Source: Isoetes taiwanensis (lineage: Eukaryota; Streptophyta; Lycopodiopsida; Isoetales; Isoetaceae). Taken from it: DNA of 64,000 bases. The position numbers and the translations under genes were made by a program. The notes below the pieces were generated by a model. That model was given only the letters and a program-made list of their open reading frames with translations, was not told where the DNA came from and made no database searches. The stretch spans positions 707,109 to 771,108 of the forward strand of contig JAJEKV010000027.1 of NCBI GenBank assembly GCA_021234155.1. The letters run 5' to 3'. Below, piece after piece: positions 13,888 through 28,100 of the stretch. Numbering within the stretch: position 1 is the stretch's first letter; every line of letters starts with the position of its first letter.

Positions 13888-15141
13888 TTTTGCTCCTGGC
13901 AACGTCTTATTTCATATTATGGATCGTGACACTAAAAATTTTGCTTAGCTATTTTTTGTTACAAATTGCCATAGGCAAACGATTTGTTACCTTTTGGGCA
14001 AATCCATTTCAGAGCCAGTTCTTCAAAGACTTCCATGCATTCGCTCATCTCACACCTGTTGTGGCCTTCATTTCTGCGGATATTTTTGTAACCGAGAACA
14101 TGTTTTGTTGGTTTTGTCATTCTTATCTCTGCCTTAATTTTCTTGAAAGCATATCTCCTCATGCACTCATTCTATTTTAGTGTTATTACCAAGATCACCT
14201 GTGTCTAATTTGAGCTTTAAAGTCAAGCCTGGATGCCTAAGTGGAATGTTGAAAAGAGGCAATTTTGATGCATCGCTGCATTTGGACCCCGACAATATAT
14301 GCATTTCTGCTGTGCTTCATCATCTCCATGTATGCTCGCCCCTAAAGAGGTAAGTTTCCAACAGATTTTATTGTTATTACTAATTCAATCGCATGTAGCA
14401 CTGGAGCTCTTAAAGCTGTAGTTTCACGTCAGAGAACAATAACAATTTTCCTTTTCCTCCTTTCCTTTGTTCTCATCCCTGTGAAAGATTTACCTTTGTG
14501 CTCAATAATGCTTCATATTGAGTTAGGCACTGGCCTTCCAGCTATGTGGGTTCGGCCAAGGCAATTGAGATGATGCCTATGTAATGAAATTCAAAGATAT
14601 CTATATCAATCGAGATGGTGTGTAAGCAATGAATAATATATTTGTATGGGCCTCTGTCAAGACATAGCACCTTCCGCAAAACCTCAGACAATATAATATG
14701 AGGCAGAGAACCTCAGAGGGCTATGAGGCGCTCGAGGCATTCTTCAAAAGTTTCAATGGCTGCAGGCATCTAATATGGAAAGATCTGCTCGTGATATCTA
14801 TTTCGCTTTTAATTGTTGAAGCATCCCATGAAAAGTCGCCTACGCACCATCATCACAAACGTAAAAGGAATATGCCTTACCACCGACCCAAGCTAATATC
14901 CACCCAGATTGTGCATGGAATAAAGGCTTCTGTTTCATGTGGTCCCCACCAGCTTCTTTGTATTTATATGTTAGCTTGAGCCACAAAGCTGCCTTTTTTC
15001 ATGCTTTCTATTTCTACTATCCTGCTTGCATTTGGTATTTTTGTTTTTATAACGTTTGTGCCTCATACTAGCAAGTTGGTCTCAATCTATAATGGTAAGT
15101 TATCTTGTAAACATAGCTATGCTTTTTGGTGATAGTATAAG

Positions 15142-15157
15142 TTGGCGCCGTTGTTGG
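15142..15157 (+). other. Primer-binding-site-like motif of a Gypsy-type LTR retrotransposon
   Basis: TTGGCGCCGTTG matches the start of the sequence that many plant Gypsy elements (Athila/Tat type) carry just inside the 5' LTR, complementary to the 3' end of a tRNA. The match decays after about 12 bases. I found no matching LTR pair or pol domains, so this is only a hint of a decayed element. Confidence 0.25.
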
Positions 15158-18100
15158 CATGTTCTCAGGAATCAATGCATTGATTTTGTATTTTTGCCAT
15201 TTTTGCGCACATTGTGCTGTAATCACACGAGGAGGGTAAAGAACTTGGGCCGAGTAGTTTCCCACGAAAGTAGCTGTTGAGCAATCGCATCGGTGGGCAT
15301 TGTGATAATAGAGCGTCAAGACCGTGGACCATTGGCCTTCATAGAACTGATAAATTAGAATCATTTGAAGTTAGACCAAATAATAAAGTTTACCCGGCAC
15401 GCAAAGAAAACGCCCAAACTTGGGAAAGCATCCACTTTGTGTCTTGATGCTGAGGAAGGTGTTGTTTCAGGTGACTTGCCGGGTATCCTTAAGGTAGGTC
15501 CTTGTTGCTTGTGTGAATGTACAAGCTCACAAATGTACCCATGGATTAACCGGGTCGATCATATTATATTCAGAATAAAGTCGCATTTATCGCAACCTAT
15601 GCTCCGGACACATGCAAAAAGCTCAACACACATATTTTTGCTCAACGCTCAACGCTGCAGGGTTCAGAAAATTGTGTGTGTCGAGATTCAGAAGTTACCA
15701 AGATTCACATTTAACTGATTCTCTTGGACATTATACTCCAAGAATTGTATTCATCATTGTGTAGTGTCGAATTGTGTAGCTTACAGTATTCGTTGACTTG
15801 TGATTTGATTCCCTTTGTGATTATATTTCAAGAATTTGTGTTCCAATTTATATTGTTCTGATCCCCATTTGTGCTTGCATCCCATTCAATTGGGAAACGC
15901 TTTTATTTTGCGGTGCCTCATGGATATTTCTCGAGATATAAACCCTTGCGTGTTCTTGGTGTACCCGGACATTGGTCTTAAGCCTACTTATAAAGTCGGC
16001 CATGCTATTTGGTGGGATTTATGTTCGCATGACCCATTATTGAGCAACACGTAGATAATTAAGGAGTAAATGTACACCAACAAGAGATGGACGTGGTCAA
16101 ATGTAAGATATTCTTCCTCAAGTGGATTTGGTTCTGGAAGCCAACTTGGAGACTGATTGAGAATTTTGAATAACAAATAACTTGAAAGTCGAAGTTATAA
16201 GGCGTTAAGCAAAGGTTTGAAAAAGGCCTCACTTGTCGTGGAACTCTAAGTTACGCATGATTTTAGAACTGTAGATGTTACTTATTGAGGTGAGATTCCA
16301 TGTTCTTTTTGTATCATCACAGGTTTTAGCATTTAGAAAATGCTACTAGGTAGTTCCCAAATACAATATCTCAACATGTATGGGTGGATATTGTGATGGA
16401 AGTTGAGAAAAGGATGCAAGAGATTGAACTATAAGCTACATCCTGCTTTATCTTAGGCGTGATTCCCGCCTCTGCATCGCAGCCGCCGCGATCACCCGCC
16501 GACAATTCATATTCACCTGGTTCAAACCATATCCCCGATGATTCAACAAACCCCGGTTAAGGTGAAGTCTATATTCAAACACACGGGCATTTCTTCTTGC
16601 TTATATTCTTTGCATGTTCAATTTCGCCTTCTGTTGACACTGGCTGGCATCAACATCCGCCTGTGCCCCGCATCTTTCATTAGCCTTCCATACCTTGTGA
16701 ACCGAGAGCTTGTCTTGTATTAGACCGTAAGAAGTGAGCAATTATGCTATTCATGTTTTGAGTTGCATTGTTGCAGATTGAGGTCATGGTCCGTTATTTT
16801 TTGCAGACCCATGATGCCCCGAAAGACAATGAAGATGTTCAAACCATAGGAACCCGGCCGGAAGTACAGATACAGACTGCGCAGAAAATTGAGAAGCTGG
16901 CGTGGCGTATGTGCCGCAATTAGCTCTATAACATCATCATCACAATATCACCAGCTCTTTTACAACAAAACCTCCAACACCGGCCTTCGATTCATATCCG
17001 AGGGGCCTGAATGGGTTTTCAGCCTTCTCCCATGGCGACCATACTTGAAGTCACACAAGAAGAAAGAGAGTTCGTTGAAGCAAAAGTTCTTAACCAGCTT
17101 GAGAGCATAATGTCACGTGTAGTCTGGCCTTTTTATCTACTTGAAATATAAGATTTTATTCCAACCTACTTAAACCACTTTTAATTGGTGGTCTGAGCAA
17201 GATTATGGCTGAGAGATTCTCTCGTGTAAGGACTTCGTTGAAGTTCACTTCTGATGCGTGTTCTTCTCGACATTAAACCAGATATGATCACTTGCAAGAG
17301 TCGAATGATGCAAACAAAGTTATAATCTCTTTCAATGTATTTTTACCGAGATCTTGGGATGTTTACGCCACTAAGCTGTTAATGCATTGTCATTGTTACA
17401 TTTAGGTTTATCATTGATAGACCCCGATGAGTTTACTTCCCACTCCAAGCAACCCCGGGTTCAATTCTAGTCGCAAAATGTCGACAACATTTGCCGCGGC
17501 ACCTCAAACAATTTATCTCGAATCCCGTGTTTTGACATGGCAACAAACAACACAACCTTGATAGATCCACTTCGCCAACCGTAAGAGCCGGTCATGTACC
17601 ACAATCTCATCCTTCGACGATCAGACTTTGTATGAGAATGACCCGTGCCCATGATGGCGCATATGTCTTCAACTACCATGGAACCATCTATTGATAACGT
17701 GTTGGATCAAGAAAAATGCCGACTCCAATCATAATCCCTTGCTTTCACTTGATGGCTTGCTCAGCTGCCCATAGTTCCATAATCATCCCACAAAGAGTTG
17801 TAAATATGGCTACCCAAGTAGCAAATATTCGCTGATTTTGCTTACATGAAATCAAGCAAGTGGGTTCTAGGAAGGTTAGACTGCAGTTATTGCATCTCTG
17901 CTACTCATCGAGCCCAAGCACACATTGTATCATGTAATTGAAGCATGTATCTTAGTTTCCAATAAACTTCCTGATATATGCAAAGTGGCAGAGCACGTAA
18001 ACACACCCTTTATTTGAAAATACTCCAATCCATTCGGGAATTCTTGAACCGCCCCTTTCAAAATTACCCCAATCCATTTGCGTATTCCCTTTGACCTTAA

Positions 18101-19100
18101 TCCTCCTTTCTTGAAAATTATTATTTCTACTAATTCCCCTGCCCGGATATACCCTTGTTCAAGAACTCGCTCCTCGCTAATCTTCCGCATGATACAGTAC
18201 CCTTTCTTTGTTCAAGAATTCATTGCAAAGAAGATAATCCATTGTTCTGAGTCCACCTCGGCCACAACAACACGCCCTTACAGCGAATTGGGTTCGTGGA
18301 TTCCCTACTAAATTTGAGGAATGTTTACACCGCAGTAAGGAAGTATTTGCCCTTGGTTTGTGGTACTTTTAAGTTCTAAAAATTCTTTTGAGAAATGTTG
18401 AACGAAATAATTGAAAAGTGCTTTGATTGCTCTACAACCGCATCGAATAGAGTCTCCCCGCATCAAATCCCAGAGCTTGAATTCTTTGCTAATGAAGCTG
18501 AAAGTTTTTTCCGGGCCGGAAACCATAGCTTTCCTCGCCTCCAAGCAAGAAACACACTCGCATCAAAGAAATGTTACTTCCTGCCAATTTCCATTTCGAA
18601 GCAACCTACCCTTCCAGGGGCCGAAGTTGGTTTCATAATCAAGGTCCTTGATTGATCTTGAAGGCTGAATCTACTCCTCCGCCTCGAATAGTTATGGCGG
18701 TGATTTAAGAGAAGGGTGACGTTTTTGGTGAAGGGTTGAAGAAGGCCGAACATCACTACCCGCAAAGACTAAAGTCGCGACATAAGTTTGAACATACAAA
18801 GTCAAATGAAAATACACCCATGTAAAGTCCTTTAGCTTTATCATAGGAAACAAAAAAATTATATATGAAAATAAAATCCTATTTGAAACCCTCTCAAAAT
18901 TATCATGCTATTGATTGCGCTCCATCCATCCTTACGATAACAAATCGCTGATGAAACAAAATTGTTTAATCTAAGCCTTGATTGGCATCACAAAAAGAAT
19001 TTGCGCTCCGCACGTTACTATTCCTCAAAGAATAATGACGACAAGGGCCGCTTCACTTTAATAAGCTTTTCTTTAAGGAACCCCTTATGATAAAGTTACA

Positions 19101-19197
19101 CACATTCAATATTTATATTTTATAATCCCAATCAAATGAGAATTAAGACTTACAATGCCAGCACCTAAATCAAAGGTGATTGCAATACTGGCAAAAT
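19101..19197. repeat. Dispersed repeat, copy A (partner at 35115-35210)
   Basis: About 95 bp starting CACATTCAATATTTATATTT recurs at 35115 in the same orientation. The copies share the stretch through TTACAATGCCAGCACCTAAA and differ by a few substitutions and indels. The element family is not recognised. Confidence 0.8.
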
Positions 19198-22100
19198 GGT
19201 TCAGCATTGCGAACATTAAGTTTTTATACGCTTTTGACATGGTTTTCACATGATTTCATGGGCGATTGCAGAGGCAAGTATACTAATCAAAAAGATCATC
19301 TCAATATCTCAATGGTCGCTTTTTCTCAAAGATATGGGGGACTCAGCTATTTTGGTCTAAGTGAAAACCGGTCATTATCATGCACACATAATCCCATCTT
19401 GGCACCGTGGTTCCCAAACTTATTTGTTTGCTTCATTGTCCAGAACAAGTCAGCCATTGCATCACCCGCACCCGGTCCCACGGTGCCGAGATTGAGATAA
19501 CAGATGGGAGCGTCGCAATTGCCGCGAGGTGCTGACCACATGTGCCGCTGCTGCCACAGTTATTGAAGATGAAAGCCATACTCGAGTTGCCCCCGCTTTG
19601 AGCAGTCCTAATCATTTGACCTTAGCATTCCATTCCACGCCACAATAACCGAGCACCATCTCGGCATGACTGGCATTATACATACTTGAGGTTCTAGATG
19701 CATGCACCATCGCAGCCTCAATAGTCATTATCTCCGCTGTTCAGTATCATCACACGCAGCTGTTTTTCCCTTGAAAACCCTCGAGGCGTGAGTTTTAATC
19801 CCAAAGTAGTAATGATTGTAATAGCCTAACAAAGGGTCCCATGACCTGCTTTGGTTCCTCGCGGACGAAAACTATTCTGCCCCAATCAATATATCTAGAG
19901 GCTCATTGGATCTGGGCTTGTCATGTCTTTGCATTTTTATGTTGCTCCTGCTTTAGTTGAGAAGCTTGTCGTCCTTCAAAACCGTGATTTTTATTGTCTA
20001 AATCTATATCCTTATTGCTTACCCCTTTTATTTATTTTTTATTATTTTTATTTTTGTGTTAATATTGAGCAAACGCAGACACTTTCACTTGAGTGTCCAT
20101 CGCTAAGCTGCCGTGTGAGACTTTTAGTGTGTGGATGCAACTATAAGCTGCTGACCATCTATGGTCAGAAAATTGAAGAAAATTCCAAGTGGGATGTCGT
20201 TAACGTGGAATGCCGCCCAATTCGAGATGTGTCACATGAAGTATTCAAACTCATAGGTATTTTTCTTTTTCTTGAGCTGTCTCTCAGGAGATGTGCAAAT
20301 CCGTGAGTCGCTCAAATTCGTCCGCCTCCTTGCACATGGTGTGGAGCTTCTAATCTTCGATGACCGGCAAGCAGCTCCGAAAGGTGCTACTTGCTCAGAT
20401 GTGCCATTTATAGTCAATCTTGTTCTTTCAATTGTTATAAGCTTGAACCTGCTCAATGGCAAGACTTTAGGGTCGTGCGTAGTTTATTAGACATGCCCGA
20501 TCAGTCAGCTCCTCATCTTAGATGTTCTCTTTATTGGTGTCCTGCAGTGACGAGATTGAGTAAACCCACAATAGATGACTGAATGCATGTTGAACAAGTT
20601 CTTTGCCTTGCCCACAAAGAAATTAATATTTAGTTGTGTAATTGTTCCGCGCATGCACATATTGTTGCACAACTGGCAGAATAGGGCTTGATAGACCACG
20701 ACAAGCTTTGCAAGATGTCGGAAGAAAGAGCCTCGGCATTAGGGGCAAGTAAGACAAGCTGAATGTAGACATTTTGCAACCAAAAATACTCCAAAAGAAT
20801 GGCTCTATCTTCTAACTCGATAATTCAAGTGTATACAGAGATCCTTGAAAAATAAAAAGGTTCTTTTCCTTCTAAGTAACCCAAAACTAGAACACTTATA
20901 TGAGGTGCCTGGGCCCTAGTGATGCTTAAGGCAAACCCATAGGATCTTACATAACACAATCCCAAGATTCTCCCTTATCGTTAATAAAATTGTTGTGTTT
21001 CCACCAACGTAAAGAAAGCTGGTTACAATCTCCCAACTATTGTTTGAGTATAAAACACATAGTTGAGTATCGTGATCAATGGATTAGATTTTAAGCTTCA
21101 ACTAGGTCTCAATTTGACCGCCACTTCCTTTCAATATTCAAATATTTACCTGAAATGAAAGCCGCCATAAGTTTAACCCAAATGTTTGTATTCACAATCA
21201 TCCTCGATGGGGCCGCTTCTCCTCTTGTTTTCGGAAGCTTTAAAAGGTCGGGTAATAACTATCCGCTCACGTAGTTGATTATTAGCAACTTTGATTATAT
21301 TTTCACAGCTACTTACATATGGTTTTTGCTTGTTCTTATGGTCTCATAAAAATGCATTAGCATGGTTTCGCCGAAATAGGACTTTTGTAAACCAATCTGG
21401 CTTAGCTTTGTTCAGTTGCATCTGTGTAGAGGGCACCACCATCAACAAAAGCTTATGCCTAGCAAATGATGATGATGATCTATTACGGAACAAATGTTTC
21501 GGTCCATGGTGAAAGTATGTCGGGTATCAGCATACAGCCCCGGACGCATGTCAGAGCATTTATAGCGGTTTAGCCCGCTAAAGCACCCCTCGCTTTTGCT
21601 TAATTGGTGTCGCGGGCGTAATCGCTCATATTTTGACGCCCCTTCACAAGACGTCCACCTTTCACCAACCAACCGTTAGGAAAAATGATTGTTGGATTTT
21701 GGCTGGATTTTCAGGCGAGTGGTAAGTGGCTTGCAAATTGCTGGAGCCCGAACTACCACGCCCACTCCTCAGCGGGGTTCGCCAGTAGCCCTCCCTCCAC
21801 CACCACCTCCCTCTCGAATTTCATGGCGCCCTCGACACGCTCGAGGCAATATCGGTTAGCATTACCTCCTTACCGACGAATTCAATACGTTCAGATTTGT
21901 TGGCTGCCACTGCAACACCCGAAATGGTCATGGAAGATCCGCCCGCACTTACAAGAAATTGGATGCGTAGAGAAAGAGAATACGACACGGAATAAGACGA
22001 GAAAGGGGTTGAACTGAGAGGTTATGAGCACGTAGGACGTAGTAAGAAATAGCTAAGCTTGTAGTTGATTACTAACAAGCTTCACCAAAAAGCATTCAAT

Positions 22101-25100
22101 TCAACTCAGTCGAATGTGATGAAGAGGGTGGTTCATCACCACGAAATGGAAATCTCGTAATCCCGAATTTTTCCAACTAAAGGAGTGTAAGGCAGCGTCG
22201 CTTCAAGAATCTTGAACAGACATCGGCAGCCGCTGTAAAGAGGCAAAGGAACCATGGATGTTTGGAGAGCCAACTCGACCGGTGATGGCTTCCGACAAAA
22301 ATCGAGATGCAATTCCACCATGGCGTATCGTGTTAGGCATCTACCCCAAGCCTTTCATGCCCCGTGTTTCCAGCAAGCTTTTGGGCGTTTTTTGGCGTTT
22401 GTATCTGCCTTCGAAAGGATGCCGATGGGATATGTTCATTGATTAATGCAATATTTCTTATGATAGGTTGCATGAGGTCAACACCGCAACCGGCCGGTGA
22501 TAGAAAATCGAAGCCGTCCTGAAATGCATGGGTTCGGCTTCCAAAGGAGGTTGAGGTGCTATTTTCCTCACCCCGGCCAGGCAGCATAAACACTGAAACA
22601 AAATAGCGTAGCCCTCAGCATTTGAAGAAAGCTATTGAAGGAAAACCTATTTCTTACTTGAGTGCATGACAAGCTCATGACACTCTTTGTGCAGCACCTG
22701 CCTGAAAGCACACCATGCTTGTATCAATGGTGTAGAGCTCCGTGCATCTAGTTTGGTCGATGGTTGTTCTAGCCAATTCAAATCTCGTCTCTACCATTCT
22801 ATTTCCCACCAAGATATCACCATGAGCTGGTGGAAGGAAATAGTATGGAATTTCTTTTGGGACCCGCCCATGGTAAGGGAGAGCACCATGGCAAGGCAGC
22901 CCCAAAGGGCATTCACTAGAGAAAGCAGCTCAAGTGCCGAGATGGGTGAGATTTAGGGTGTGCCGGGCCGATGGCTGTGAATTAACCGTTGGAATGAAGG
23001 TACCGAACAATCCGGGACATCAAAAGGTATTAGTTTATCCGTTGTATTCGCTGAGTAGTGTCGCTCAGAAATCGTCAGAATAAGCTGAATAGTGCTTTCA
23101 TCTCGGGCGAAGTGCCGCTCCAACGGTAATGTGATGTGAGTAGTGTTGTGGCTATGTCATTACAATAGATGATGCAATACTTGTTGTCTCCTTGCGTACT
23201 TCCTGGTAATGGAAAGGATGAGTTGATAGATTGCACTGGGCTGGACCGTGCTGTGGTGGAAGGACCAAGCAAATACACGCGATCCTGAAGGTACTTAGCC
23301 AAATCACAAGGGGTGGCTCATAGAGGTTTAAGTTGTTTCTGGTGGTAACCTGCTTGAAAGGAACCCGGTCATCTTTGTGTGAAATGCTACATGACATTGA
23401 AGAATTGTAAAATATAGCACTCAAAGCCGATAAGTTCATCGGTGAAGGTACCGAAGACGCGAAACGTGATGAGGCATTTTTTGAAGGTGATGAGAATGGT
23501 CAGTCCTGGAACGTAGAAAGAGGAAGGGTGAGGATAACCTGTCGTTGTAGCCGAGGAGGGAAATCGAGAATGCAGATTTCTATGTGGTCAAATGTGTTAA
23601 GTCAAAAGCAATATCCCCGACGTAATTCGTCGGGCGGCTAGCTGGGGGTCGACCTCTCAACGTGGATGAATGATGTGTTGGCTGGTTTGTACCATGTCGC
23701 CCACTGCATGGTAGTTGGGAGCTACTTGAGCGATGGGGTCTCCCGACTCTTCCAAGACAACATCACGCATCGCCCATCAAGTTTGAGATGAATCGATTCC
23801 CCGGCACCAACAGATTTCAACAGTTACTCACCGTGATGATCCCTGACGCCCCGCCATATGAAGGTTGAATATGCTTTGGCTCAGTTGTTTCTACCATTGT
23901 AACAACTGAAGTTACTTGTGTACTTGTCTCAAATTTTGATCATTGTATTGAGACAATGCTTGTGAGACAATGTTTGTAGTATTGGACCTGTCAGATTGGA
24001 GTATTTAGTATTGAAACAATGCTTGTGGTATTGAGAGCAAGTTGCTATATATTGCTTAAAAATTGTACACTCAAGATTAGGAGAGATGATCACTGAGATC
24101 ACTAACACCGAAGATAAGACAAAAGTATTCATACATATATTACAAAAAGTGCGTAATAATGGTTTTCATGAGTCATCGCAAGTCTTCGTAGTCATGTCGG
24201 TCGTCGAGAAGGTCGCCCAAAGAACGCCTTTAATTGTACTTAATGGAGCATTGAGGATATAGTGTAGGTCGCAGATGGGCAGAAGCTGCCGTTGAGGCAA
24301 GACCAAGACTACAACCTGCCTCTTCCAACCATGCATCCGTGATGTCAATGCGGAGATCGCTTTCCTCGCATCGTATGAAATATCAAGTATTCCCAAAGTT
24401 GGACACACAAACCTCGCAAAAGTTGTCCTTCTTCCCTTGAAAGGCATAATGGGAAGGGTTGTGTGTGCGGTGGTTTAGAAACCCTTGTAGGTCGGTCATC
24501 AACCAAGAAAATCATACCATATTTTGAGGAAAATCCCTCGCACAACTCAACTCCTTGAAAATCGGGCTTTTCTCGGGTTCTGCTTTGGATGCTCGCATGG
24601 CAATGTTTTGGACCATATACCTTCAAGAATTGTCTCTGCACCGTGAACAATGCATCCACACCATATCCCTTGTATTCGAAGTAGAGAAGCACCCAAACAA
24701 TAAATATCAAACCGCGCCCACCCACAAACTCATGATACCGTCTCCAAATGAGGTACTTATTTGCGCTTACAACATGCTTGGTTTTTTGGTGGAGGCAAGA
24801 TTTTCCCTCGCTCATTCTCCTCTCGTTGTGTCTCGGTAAGCCAAGAGATTGATGCCCACGCTCCAAAGACCATCAACTTCCGTCCGTGGGTGTGTCCATC
24901 CTGGACGTTTGCAACCACCGCGATGTGTCGTGATCGCTTGTCCGGTGGCCGCAATGTGTGTCGGACTCCCCACTGGCGGCAACGAGAGGTGCTGCCGGAC
25001 AAGGCCGCAACCCCGGGCCGGACTCGGCTTATCTTGCTACCGTATGATGGAGAGCGATAGCCATAGCTCCACACATCCTTATTAGTATCTCCCCGCCCAA

Positions 25101-28100
25101 TGTATGGTGTTTCGGCTATCAGTAACCCTTTTGCTTAAGCCTTTGTCCTCGGTTTCTTCATATCTTCACCACCTTGTTCTCCTCGCATGCAAGGATGAGT
25201 CTAATTTCAATAACCTAAATTTGTAGAGAATACACATTCTGAAATGTAATGATAACAGCAATCTTTGTGTGTTAGAGTTTGTGCCGGCATCTTTATCTTG
25301 TATTGTCTTTCAACGATTCACTAAGTAAGCAACCATTGGCTGCCTTCGCATGCTTTTACAAAGCCTAAGTTGAATGAATAATCCAAACCAAAATTTGCAC
25401 ATTAAAGGTGGAATAAAACAGGATCAAATATATACTGTTTGAACAAAACCTGGACTGATGGTTTAGGGTTGTCATGCAAAATCAAGGTTTTGCACAAATA
25501 CATAAAGGCAAAAATTACATTAGCCATGTTTTTCTTTCCAAATGCTACTTCTATGGGGATGCCTCATCAAGGTCATTTCACCACCTCACTTTCTTCTTTC
25601 CACAACCTTCTCGCCCTCGACCGTGTCAACTCAGTTTCACCGCTTAACGCATCGCCCGTTCAATCACGCTTTACATTCGCCGCATCGCCTTCCCCGCAAT
25701 GGAAAGAGGAGGCTTTAAGAGGCGCCTGCAGAATTTAAACTGCGTTTTATAATTGTTGGCACCAATGTGCATTACTTGAATTCCAGCTGATTCGTGGGAT
25801 GCTTTTGGTGTCTCCGACTGGCCGCTGTGTGTCGCGAAGTAAATAAGACTACCGGTGCTTCGCCAGTCGCCCAATGCTCCGGCTTAATTTCATCGCCGCC
25901 GCCAATTCAAAACCAGGCCGTACCTTTTTCCCATGCCCCTGATTGTGGAGTGTGAAACCGTGGATCTGGTGGCAGGCGATCGGGGGTCCTTTTACTTTTG
26001 GTGTGATTTGTTGTTTCCTTTCCTGCTGCTACTTGGAGTTGTGGCTACATGTAACAAAGCCAACATCAATTATCTTCTTCGGTTTGTGCGAGCATTTCGG
26101 TACAACACTTCTGCTTTCGCGTATTAAGCTTACCTATTTCTGCACTAACCACAGCCAGGAATGGTCTCGTGCACTTCGAGGCGGCATCCTTTTCCATGAA
26201 ACTGGCCCGAGATTGCAGCTAGCGTGATAATGATGTCCACACTTCATCCGCTTGGGTGAGGTGTAATCATCTGGAAATACAAGACCCACGGGTGGAGCAT
26301 CTCCCTCATCTCAATTGGCAATCCGAATAGTATTGGGTGATCTTTGACGCCAGATGATCATTTCTCTTGGTCCTCGGCCACGGTGACGTGCAGCATGTAA
26401 GTCTTTGTTGGGCTTTGCAAGGAGGGACTCGTTGTTGGCAATCTCGGCCGATTAGTGCAGCCACCTTTTCTACCAGTTTGATCTATTGGCCCACCCCATT
26501 TCAAGTAGGGACTTCAACATATGATATTAACGCCATATCTTTCTCCACTCCCAAAGGCCCGAATCTCAGCGAGGAGACACACTGCATTAGGATGCATGCG
26601 GTGCTTGGCGTGCAATATTATCCTTTATGGTCTTCAACTTCCCCTCTGCCCGTAGGAAAAGCTTCCCTTTGCGAGAGATTGTGCAACTGTTCCTTCTTTG
26701 ACACTAGGTCGTCATTGCGGCAATTTTAGGGCTTCACCTATCTTGGATCATGCTTTCAGGGCGGGAAATATTTTTCCCATAAAATTTGAGAATCTTCTTT
26801 GGACACATTGAAGTACTCTGAATGACAACCTCCCTTCTAATTTTTACTGGCCGGTTACTTTCTTTGCTACACGCAATGCTTTTTACCAGTCTTTGTTATG
26901 CTGCTTTGTGATTTCTTGGGCTCTGGCTACGTGTTCCGCAGGCAGTCTTTGGGTTCCTCTTGACCTTGCGGGCGAATAGGCTCACGCTTTTTCTTTACCA
27001 ACTTCTTTGCCCAATTGACAGAAATTTTTGGATCCTGCTTGGCCCTCGCCCCCGGTTGTTGAATGCAAATAAAAGGAAGCGTCTTCCTTACTTCTCGTTC
27101 TTCAACCCTTACGGGTATATCTTGCTCAAGCAATTAGAGCTTCTTAGATGCTCTCTTTGGCCTTATTTTTGTCGATGGATGTCTTGTTGAATGGCTTACC
27201 GGTTGGTGTCCCAAAACCTCATTATATTCTGCTGCGGATATCACATCACGTTTCGAAATTGAGAGGGATGCACACCCTCGTTTGATAGACCCGCGTTGGC
27301 ATGGAAGTCCTCCTCGGTTCAATCGGCCAGTCGGTCTTAGGGGCCGTTCATACGGGCTGAAAGAAATCAAGAAAAACAAATTAACGGGCACCATAAGCCA
27401 TCAAAATTGGATTTGCATTTTGCTTACCTAGCATGGCATCCATTGGAATTGCCGGGCGAGGATTAACAACCTTCTTCACCATAGTTTTTGGCGTTTGAGT
27501 TTTGGAATACTAGAGTGAATCCGGAAGGGAACCGCGGTTCCGAAATTACAAATTCAAAGTTAGCTACCACTTTCGGTCCACATCGTGAATTACGGTGGGC
27601 GGTAAGAAGGTTATGATTGAAGCGATGCACGCCCTATGTGAAGTGGCGGGCATAGCATAGGTTACACTTCAATTGGTGAAGGGTGGAAAAATAGTATGAA
27701 GGTCTTTAGTCTTTGTGTCTTTGTGTCAGTTTTTGCTACCCACCAGCAGCATACTTTTCACCCCATGACATCTTGCAAAGAGAGGAAACTAAAACAAGAG
27801 GGAAACAAAAACGAAATTGGAATTACCTATATGGCGGTCATGGTGATTGATAATATCAGTATTAGTCACGGTTTTAAAAATCCCATCCCCGATTTTCTGC
27901 CAAGAAAGAATATGGTTCATCATAATGTGCATGGCAAAATGAATATGACTAACATCTTAAGTGCAAGCGCTGCCGAGCGAGATCAAAGATAAAGTTATTC
28001 ATCCTACTAGGATGCAAGAAATCTGCCGCAAGATAGCAACCAATTTCTGTACTCTAAAATCAAGACATGTGCCGGTCTATGATTACTAGCAAGTCAAAAC

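Noticed and set aside
17450..17480. GGGTTCAATTC, considered as a tRNA T-arm
   Set aside because: No matching acceptor, D-arm or anticodon stem upstream.
22258..22446. Peptide containing VLGIYPKPFM, reminiscent of NADH dehydrogenase subunit 4/D
   Set aside because: Only a handful of residues match and the flanking sequence shows no organellar similarity, so an inserted plastid or mitochondrial fragment is not supported.
24345..24866. 173-codon minus-strand frame
   Set aside because: No domain recognised, overlapped by open frames on the other strand, and compatible with chance.
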